Below, piece by piece: positions 5,709 through 10,530 of a DNA stretch of 11,587 bases; positions within the stretch are counted from its first letter, which is position 1; each line of letters begins with the position of its first letter. Location of the stretch: assembly GCA_007375655.1 (NCBI GenBank), contig VMES01000022.1, forward strand, positions 1 through 11,587, read 5' to 3'. The DNA comes from Parcubacteria group bacterium Greene0416_79. GTDB taxonomy: Bacteria; Patescibacteriota; Minisyncoccia; Phycocordibacterales; UBA10002. The notes beneath the pieces were generated by a model. The model had not been told where the DNA came from. It saw nothing but the letters and a program-made list of their open reading frames with translations, and ran no database searches. A program made the translations under genes and the position numbers.

Positions 5709-7994
5709 TGCAAGACTACTCTCTGCCCGGCCGCGCACCACGCGCGGCCTTTTTCTTTTCTTGAAAATAACAGGGTGGTCCTCTTTGCCAAAGTGGGATA
5801 TCACGCCCGTCCGATCCATGGTCACCCCATAGATGACTCCGGCGCGAGACATGGTCTCGCGGTTGTGCGTGATGAGAATGAGCTGTGAGTGTTTGGAGAG
5901 ATTCTCCACCATATCGCCGTACTTTTTTGAGTTCGCCTCGTCAAGCGCGGCATCGGTCTCGTCAAGAACAATGAAGGGCGGCGGCTTCACTTGCGACATG
6001 GCAAAGAGAAGCGCGATGGAAGTAAGCGCCCGCTCTCCGCCCGAGAGCATCATAAGCCCCTTAATCTTCTTGCGAGGCAGATGCACTTCAATATCAATGC
6101 CGGCTTCAGTCGGGGGCGCCTCGGCGAGTTCCTCCCTATCAATGCCCCCAAGCTCCAGGAGCGCCTCATCGGTCTCCCGCCGCACCGCCCTCTCGGGTTT
6201 CAGGACCGTGAGTTTCGCGCTCCCGCCGCCGAACATGAGCGAAAAAAACTTCTGGAACTCCTCGTTAATCTTCTCTATGCCGCCGCGAAACTCCTCGTCA
6301 AGCTTCTGCTCCAATTCCGCAATAAGCGCTCGCAGGGTCTCTCCCCCGCGCGTCAAATCGGCAAGCTCCCGCGCGAGAAACGCGTCCCGTTCCGTCGCCT
6401 CTTCAAATTCTTTTAAGAGGTCCGTCTCCCCGCCGGCGCCCGCGTCTTCAATGCGGATCTTGAGCCGCTCAATCTTTCGGCGGCGCTCTTCCTGCATTCC
6501 CCTCTCGTCGCCTTCGCTCGGCAAAAGAAGCGCGCGCTCGTACTGCAAAATCTCCCGCCCGGCCAGAAGCGCACCCTCGGTGAGCTCCCGCTTGAAGTCC
6601 CCTTCCCGGTGCAGGAGCTCCGCCTGCTCCACCTTGATCATATTCATTGCGCCGTGAAGCTCGTTCTGCCTAGCCATAATCCGAAGCCAATCCTTCTCCG
6701 TGTTGCAGCTCGCGTCTTTCGCTTTTTCAATCTCGGCACGGAGCGCTCGCTCTGCCTCGGAAATCTCTTGCTCCGCGGCCTCGGCCGAGGCCAGTTTCTT
6801 TTCCGTCCCTCTTTTCTTCTCGGCAAGCGCGGCAATCTCTCGCTCTGCCTCTTCGGCTGTCGGCTCTTTCTTCAGACGAAAACGCTCCGCGAGCACGCTC
6901 AAAATCTTTTGTATCTTCAGAACCGCCTGCCGAAGCAGGCCTACCTCGGTATGCGCAAGCGCCGCATCCACTTCCCGAGAAATCTTCATAACCTCGGCGA
7001 GCGGAACGAGCGCTTCTCCCGCCGATGCAGATGCCTCGGCCCCTGCGAGACGCTCGCGTGCCGCAATCTCGCCCTCAAGCCGCCCTATGTCGCGCGAGAG
7101 CGTCTCCCGCTCCCGCCGCACTGCCGCAATCTTCTCCTGAATGGCGAGCACGGAGTGCGTCTTCTCGTCCCGCCCGGAAGCCGACTGAAGTTCTTTCTTC
7201 GCGGCAGAAAGCGAGCGCTCAAGTTCCGCCAACTCGCGCCTGGGCGCCTCTGCCTTTGACGCGAGGCGCACGCGCATATCAGAAAGAAAACGATGCTCCC
7301 GCGCAAGGTACTCGCGGTAGAGAGCGCGCAGTTCGTCTTTTTGCGCCTTCACCTTCTCAATCTTCTCCATCTGCTTTCTCAAAAACGAGAGGTGCGGCGC
7401 AATCTCCTTGCGCAAAGACACGACCTGCTTCATATTCTCCTCGCTCTTTAGGAGCTTGCGCTCCGACTCTTCCCGCTTCCACTGGTAAATCTTAAGGCCG
7501 AGCGCGTCCTCAATCATCTCGCGCCGTTCGCGCATGCTCGCGTTAAGTATCCGGTCCGCCTCGCCTTGAGAAATAATGTGGTGCCCCGAGGCGCCGATGT
7601 GCGCGCCGGAGAGAAGTTCCACGATGTCGCGGAGCCGCACCTGGCTTCCGTTCAGGAGATACTCGCTTGAGGCATCTCGGTAAATCACGCGCTCAAGCAC
7701 TGCTTCGTCAAAATCAACGTTCAGCAGTTTGCTGCGGTTATCAAAATGGAGCTTGACCGACGCGCGGTTCGCGCGGGCGAGTTCCGGCGAGCCGTTCCAG
7801 ATGAGATCCTCGGTTCGTTTTCCCCGCATGCTCTTGATGGACTGCTCGCCCAAGACAAAGCTAAACGCCTCGGCAATATTGCTCTTGCCGCTTCCGTTCG
7901 GCCCCACAATCGCTGTAATCGGCGTATTGAAATCAAGCACGGTCTTCTTGGCAAACGACTTGAAACCCCCCAATTCCAGACTCTTCAAATACAT
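5625..7994 (-). CDS. smc: SMC-family chromosome ATPase, short and apparently hingeless
   Basis: SMC proteins are ABC-type ATPases that organise and segregate chromosomes. The 789-aa product has an N-terminal head with Walker A GPNGSGKSN (31-39) and Q-loop ISQGEADRIL (141-150), and a C-terminal head with signature LSGGERALTSIALLFA (650-665), Walker B FIVLDETDAALDE (674-686) and H-loop ITHNRETM (708-715). Between the heads lies about 400 residues of charged coiled coil. I find no Gly-rich SMC hinge; a short less-charged segment (about 327-372) marks the turn. Usual bacterial SMC is about 1,150-1,200 residues. After GVTMDRTGV (about 731) a basic tail (KKRKRPRVVRGRAE...) continues about 58 residues through the convergent gene's terminator and 3' end; it lacks the usual SMC ending, so the natural stop may be lost. 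The ATG at 7994 gives the canonical MYLKSLELGGFKSF start; scpA and scpB are not in the window. Confidence 0.88.
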   Translation of the reverse strand: MYLKSLELGGFKSFAKKTVLDFNTPITAIVGPNGSGKSNIAEAFSFVLGEQSIKSMRGKRTEDLIWNGSPELARANRASVKLHFDNRSKLLNVDFDEAVLERVIYRDASSEYLLNGSQVRLRDIVELLSGAHIGASGHHIISQGEADRILNASMRERREMIEDALGLKIYQWKREESERKLLKSEENMKQVVSLRKEIAPHLSFLRKQMEKIEKVKAQKDELRALYREYLAREHRFLSDMRVRLASKAEAPRRELAELERSLSAAKKELQSASGRDEKTHSVLAIQEKIAAVRRERETLSRDIGRLEGEIAARERLAGAEASASAGEALVPLAEVMKISREVDAALAHTEVGLLRQAVLKIQKILSVLAERFRLKKEPTAEEAEREIAALAEKKRGTEKKLASAEAAEQEISEAERALRAEIEKAKDASCNTEKDWLRIMARQNELHGAMNMIKVEQAELLHREGDFKRELTEGALLAGREILQYERALLLPSEGDERGMQEERRRKIERLKIRIEDAGAGGETDLLKEFEEATERDAFLARELADLTRGGETLRALIAELEQKLDEEFRGGIEKINEEFQKFFSLMFGGGSAKLTVLKPERAVRRETDEALLELGGIDREELAEAPPTEAGIDIEVHLPRKKIKGLMMLSGGERALTSIALLFAMSQVKPPPFIVLDETDAALDEANSKKYGDMVENLSKHSQLILITHNRETMSRAGVIYGVTMDRTGVISHFGKEDHPVIFKKRKRPRVVRGRAESSLALRKSECGSSAYFHKLLCSKRVADALKI
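5729..5762 (+). terminator. Strong intrinsic terminator of the plus-strand orphan gene
   Basis: GGCCGCGC (5729-5736) and GCGCGGCC (5742-5749) form an 8-bp GC stem with a 5-nt loop, followed by TTTTTCTTTTCTT. It lies 20 bp past the stop codon at 5708 and inside the 3' part of the smc frame, where the same bases encode RPRVVRGRA. Confidence 0.88.
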
Positions 7995-8014
7995 GATATA
8001 AAAAATCCTTAATC

Positions 8015-8049
8015 CCCGCCCGACTTCGCTTGGACGAAGTCCAGGCGGG
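8015..8049. repeat. GC-rich palindromic repeat in the smc leader
   Basis: GACTTCG (8022-8028) pairs with CGAAGTC (8035-8041) around a 6-nt loop, and CCCGCC (8015-8020) pairs with GGCGGG (8044-8049) outside it with small bulges. This resembles the GC-rich dispersed palindromes common in Parcubacteria intergenic DNA. It lies 20 bp upstream of the smc start codon and would form a strong hairpin in the leader. Confidence 0.7.
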
Positions 8050-8131
8050 CGGGCTTCATCCTTTAATCTTTAACAGAGAACCTCTTGCTTCGGAGTTAAG
8101 GATTAAAGATTAACGATTAAAGATTCCGTCT

Positions 8132-8140
8132 ATCATAGCA
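8132..8140 (-). promoter_or_regulatory. smc extended -10 promoter
   Basis: On the minus strand TGC then TATGAT (8132-8137) is an extended -10 close to consensus. No good -35 box is visible because a T-rich terminator tail occupies that place. The motif ATGCTA is shared with the rnr and khpA -10 regions. Confidence 0.5.
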
Positions 8141-8153
8141 TTTCTCGGCAAAG

Positions 8154-8191
8154 AAAAAAGCCGGAATCGTACAAACAGTATGGATTCCGGC
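8154..8191 (-). terminator. Terminator downstream of the PaaX-like gene
   Basis: GCCGGAATC and GATTCCGGC (8160-8168 and 8183-8191) form a 9-bp perfect stem; within the 14-nt loop TAC can pair with GTA. On the minus strand the stem is followed by TTTTTT (8154-8159). It lies about 100 bp past the stop of the PaaX-like gene and beyond palindrome copy 1. Confidence 0.75.
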
Positions 8192-8242
8192 AATGACGAG
8201 CGTTGTCCTCGTCTTAATGTGGTGGGGGAAAAAAGGAAGCCC

Positions 8243-8285
8243 CCCGCAAATCAAACAAGTAGTTACGATCGTAACTACTTGTTTG
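8243..8285. repeat. 43-bp repeat with perfect 34-bp palindrome, copy 1
   Basis: Bases 8252-8285 form a perfect palindrome with 17-nt arms, CAAACAAGTAGTTACGA and its reverse complement, no spacer, centre GATC. With the preceding CCCGCAAAT it is identical over 43 bp to 8893-8935, in direct orientation. It ends 3 bp before the stop codon triplet of the PaaX-like gene on the minus strand, so it lies immediately downstream of that gene. Confidence 0.95.
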
Positions 8286-8288
8286 GAA

Positions 8289-8873
8289 TCACTTCTCTGG
8301 TTTCTTGAGTTTAAAATGCAAAAGGAGTTCGGCTTCGTTGGTGAGATAAGTAAGCACGCCGTATCGCACATAGGGGCGCACCTCCAACAGTTCCACGATA
8401 AAATCAATTTCATCGCGGCAGGGATACGGGTGCACAAATACCGACTTTTGCCATGGAAAGAAGCCGAGGTCGCGCAATTTTTCTCTGAACGCGTGCCGCT
8501 GTAATTTGAATTTCTCCGGAATGTCATAAAAAACGCCGTGCCAGAGCGCATTCCACTCCTTCGGCACTGGAATAGTAAGTGTGCGCTCATTGAACGTAAG
8601 CGCCCGTTTCTTCCCCTGCTCCGTGAGAAGAATCGTCTTTGTTCCGTCCGAGTTCTCTCGCTCACTCACCAACCGGTCACGATAAAATTCCCGCACAATC
8701 TGCCTAAGATACTGACGGTCAATGTCCTTCCACTCCTGTGCCAGTTCACCGAGTATCCGAAGTTGGCGTCCTATGGTGCCTGCAAAGGAAAGCGCCACCC
8801 CCGCTTGTAGCAGAAGCAGTATCCGCAACTTCGTGGGGCTGTAAATCCTTTTCACTTTCCGCTTTCTCTGCAC
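8289..8873 (-). CDS. PaaX-like regulator with Cas2-like C-terminal domain
   Basis: The 194-aa product has an N-terminal winged-helix-like region (about residues 1-95; KLRILLLLQAG... and YLRQIVREFYRDRLVSERENSDGTKTILLTEQGKKRAL, the wing) and a C-terminal ferredoxin-like PaaX/Cas2-type domain, WHGVFYDIPEKFKLQRHAFR...LGFFPWQKSVFVHPYPC. PaaX proteins are transcriptional repressors; the Cas2-like fold can also be a nuclease or dimerisation module. There are no other cas genes or CRISPR repeats here, so a CRISPR role is unlikely. The frame opens at GTG 8891, but I choose GTG 8873: a TTGTTT-17-GATAAT promoter ends 6 nt before it, giving a leaderless start. Identical 34-bp palindromes lie at both ends, one overlapping the -35 box, which suggests autoregulation or a mobile unit. 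It is a single gene with a terminator at 8154-8191. Confidence 0.82.
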   Translation of the reverse strand: MQRKRKVKRIYSPTKLRILLLLQAGVALSFAGTIGRQLRILGELAQEWKDIDRQYLRQIVREFYRDRLVSERENSDGTKTILLTEQGKKRALTFNERTLTIPVPKEWNALWHGVFYDIPEKFKLQRHAFREKLRDLGFFPWQKSVFVHPYPCRDEIDFIVELLEVRPYVRYGVLTYLTNEAELLLHFKLKKPEK

Positions 8874-8879
8874 CAGGTT

Positions 8880-8908
8880 ATTATCTCCCACTCCCGCAAA
8901 TCAAACAA
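8880..8908 (-). promoter_or_regulatory. Promoter of the PaaX-like gene, -35 inside palindrome copy 2
   Basis: On the minus strand TTGTTT (8903-8908) and GATAAT (8880-8885) are separated by 17 bp. The -35 box is the end of the 34-bp palindrome, so a protein bound there would block RNA polymerase. The -10 box ends 6 nt before GTG 8873, so the transcript is predicted leaderless. Confidence 0.6.
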
Positions 8909-8935
8909 GTAGTTACGATCGTAACTACTTGTTTG
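8893..8935. repeat. 43-bp repeat with perfect 34-bp palindrome, copy 2
   Basis: Bases 8902-8935 repeat the palindrome of copy 1 exactly; here the flanking T and A extend it to 36 bp. The 43-bp unit starts 650 bp after copy 1 starts and lies just upstream of the PaaX-like gene, overlapping its predicted -35 box. Confidence 0.95.
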
Positions 8936-9056
8936 AAATGGAGACGAGAAAAAGGCAAGGGGGACCGAGACGGGGTAGCCGCACGGAGCCGTCTTGGACG
9001 GCAGGGAGAGGGAAAAGAAGGGAAGGGCAAGGAAAGGAAGTATAAAAATAGGAGAA
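8936..9056. other. Purine-rich intergenic stretch with possible G-quadruplex
   Basis: No gene is seen. A 6-bp hairpin (GCCGTC TTG GACGGC, 8988-9002) lies after the nrdB stop without a U-tract. Four GGG runs at 9004-9006, 9010-9012, 9020-9022 and 9025-9027, with loops of 3, 7 and 2 nt, fit a G-quadruplex pattern on the plus strand, within a purine tract up to about 9040. Confidence 0.5.
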
Positions 9057-10070
9057 TTACTTGGCCGATTCCTTTGCGAGTTCGGGCTTGCGCTCCGAGG
9101 CGCGGACGTCCACTTCGTAAGAGGTATTCTGCGCTTCAAAGAAATTCACGAGTTCAAAGACATCCGTTGCGGCGCTCATCCACTTCGCGGGATTGCGCGC
9201 GTTGTAGTGTTTCGGAAGCCCGAGTTCCTCAAGGCGCCGGTCAGTCACATACTGCACATACTGGTTCACGTAGTCGGCGTTCAGCCCAAGAATCCCGCGC
9301 GGAAAGAGGTCCTTGTTGTACGCCACCTCCAAGTCAACCCCCTCAATGATGATACCGCGAATCTCATTGGCGAATTCCGGCGTCAAGAGTTCCTGATTCT
9401 CTTCAAGCGCGGTGTGCACGAGGTTGATGCCGAACTTCAAGTGCAGCGACTCGTCGCGGAGCACCCAGTTGATGAGGGACCCGAAGTTGCGAAGCTGATT
9501 CCGCTGGCGGAAAGAGAGCGCCACCATGAACCCGGAATAAAACCAGATGCCTTCCATCACAATGTTGGTCGCGACGAGATTCCGGATAAAGTCCTTCTTG
9601 CCCTCCACGGTCTCAATGTCCAAAATCTCCTCGGTCATGCGCCTCAAGTACTTAATGAGGTACTCTTCTTTCGCCTTCATGGACGGCACCTCAAGATGGA
9701 TGCCAAAGACCTGCTCGCGGTCAAGCGGGAATGTCTCAAGCACATACTCAAACGCCACGCAGTGGTTCGCCTCCTCCCACATCTGCTTGGCAAGATAGAG
9801 ATGCGCCTCCGGCGCCTTGATATAAGGATACCAGCCGAGCGCAATGGAGCGGTTCACGATAAGTTCCGCGGGATTGAAGAACGCCATGAGGAACTTCACC
9901 GCATGCCGCTCGTCCTCGGTCATCTTGCTCCAATCATCCAGGTCCTCCTTGAGTGCAATCTCGTGCGGAAACCAGGTGTTCCGCACCGCCTGCTGATAGA
10001 GGTCATACGCCCACGGGTAGCGTATGGGGTGCAGATTCATGTCCTCGGGTTGTGCTTTGCCGATTAACAT
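9057..10070 (-). CDS. nrdB: Ribonucleotide reductase small subunit, class Ic-like
   Basis: NrdB (R2) forms the metal cofactor that starts radical chemistry in NrdA, which reduces ribonucleotides to deoxyribonucleotides. The 337-aa protein keeps all six metal ligands: E69 (FFNPAELIVN), E100 and H103 (WEEANHCVAF), E173 (VMEGIWFYSGF), E207 and H210 (RDESLHLKFG). Two features match the Chlamydia class Ic enzyme and not the E. coli type: the first ligand is Glu instead of Asp, and the radical-Tyr position (H103 plus 4) is Phe107. This predicts a Mn/Fe cofactor without a tyrosyl radical; metal content is inference. The C-terminal tail (ASERKPELAKESAK) is charged. The start at ATG 10070 suits the family N-terminus; no Shine-Dalgarno is visible, and the TATCAT 4 nt upstream is only a weak -10. 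nrdA lies upstream on the same strand, separated by a pseudogene. Confidence 0.93.
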   Translation of the reverse strand: MLIGKAQPEDMNLHPIRYPWAYDLYQQAVRNTWFPHEIALKEDLDDWSKMTEDERHAVKFLMAFFNPAELIVNRSIALGWYPYIKAPEAHLYLAKQMWEEANHCVAFEYVLETFPLDREQVFGIHLEVPSMKAKEEYLIKYLRRMTEEILDIETVEGKKDFIRNLVATNIVMEGIWFYSGFMVALSFRQRNQLRNFGSLINWVLRDESLHLKFGINLVHTALEENQELLTPEFANEIRGIIIEGVDLEVAYNKDLFPRGILGLNADYVNQYVQYVTDRRLEELGLPKHYNARNPAKWMSAATDVFELVNFFEAQNTSYEVDVRASERKPELAKESAK

Positions 10071-10100
10071 ATATATGATACGAACATACGATAAAGTACT

Positions 10101-10118
10101 AATGCAACGAAAACATAC
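10101..10118. repeat. 18-bp inverted repeat, left arm
   Basis: AATGCAACGAAAACATAC here is the exact reverse complement of 10486-10503. It touches the stop codon of the GxxExxY-type pseudogene and lies about 30 bp upstream of the nrdB start. Confidence 0.9.
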
Positions 10119-10483
10119 TAATTCCTTTTATCTATGCGCACAACTCGTTTCGGATGAATTGTTCTGTCCCTAAAATTTACAACGATACCTAATCTCAATT
10201 GGGTTTCCTGCAAATATCTTTGCGTTTGCTAATAATCTTCTTTGGTGACAATTCGTTTTGCTTTTAGTTCAAGGAGAATCTTACCGTCAATAATAAAATC
10301 CGCAATATTGCCGCTGTCTCCAATAATTTGTTCTCTTTTGTAGGCCAACCTATCTTGCTTGAGCTTTTGTTCTAAAAGGTCAGCGTATTATCTTTCTTTG
10401 GCATATACGCCTAATTCGTTGTGCACCACAAAGCACAGACCGACTACTGTAAAAGACAACTCTGGATAGATAAGGTCGGCCAT
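10118..10483 (-). pseudogene. GxxExxY-type nuclease-like protein, two internal stops
   Basis: Reading the minus strand from ATG 10483 gives one continuous 121-residue frame, MADLIYPELSFTVVGLCFVVHNELG..., with two internal stops and a final TAG at 10118. The stops are TAA at codon 32 (10388-10390), in the family context AKER*YADLLEQKL where Gln is usual, and TAG at codon 85 (10229-10231), in KEDY*QTQRYLQ where Tyr is usual. There are no frameshifts. The rest matches the small family named GxxExxY: YKREQIIGDSGNIADFIIDGKILLELKAKR, then LRLGIVVNFRDRTIHPKRVVRI. The D...ELK pattern resembles a PD-(D/E)xK nuclease core, but the family's function is unproven. The gene is recently inactivated, sits between nrdA and nrdB, and is bracketed by 18-bp inverted repeats. 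The family name is from memory of the sequence pattern. Confidence 0.82.
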
Positions 10484-10485
10484 TC

Positions 10486-10503
10486 GTATGTTTTCGTTGC
10501 ATT
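10486..10503. repeat. 18-bp inverted repeat, right arm
   Basis: GTATGTTTTCGTTGCATT is the exact reverse complement of 10101-10118. It begins 2 bp outside the start codon of the pseudogene and lies 27 bp from the nrdA stop codon. Confidence 0.9.
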
Positions 10504-10530
10504 CGCACGCATTCGTAATTTAGTATCGCG

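Larger units (their letters stand above)
7995..8288. other. Repeat-rich intergenic region between smc and the PaaX-like gene
   Basis: No gene is seen in this 294-bp stretch. From left to right it holds a GC palindrome (8015-8049), AT-rich repeats built from ATTAAAGATTAA and its complement (8060-8076 and 8100-8126, plus a partial copy near 8007-8017), the smc promoter (8132-8140), a minus-strand terminator (8154-8191), a short GC/purine stretch, and the first copy of the 34-bp palindrome. The smc leader would therefore be about 130 nt and consist mostly of repeats. Confidence 0.7.

Noticed and set aside
8243..8935. CRISPR-Cas remnant, because of a Cas2-like domain next to repeats
   Set aside because: There are only two repeats, 650 bp apart with a gene between them, no spacers and no other cas gene. 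The winged-helix N-terminus points to PaaX.
8994..10067. Long plus-strand ORF (357 codons) over nrdB
   Set aside because: It is antisense to a clear NrdB with all metal ligands; open because of the GC-rich codon pattern.
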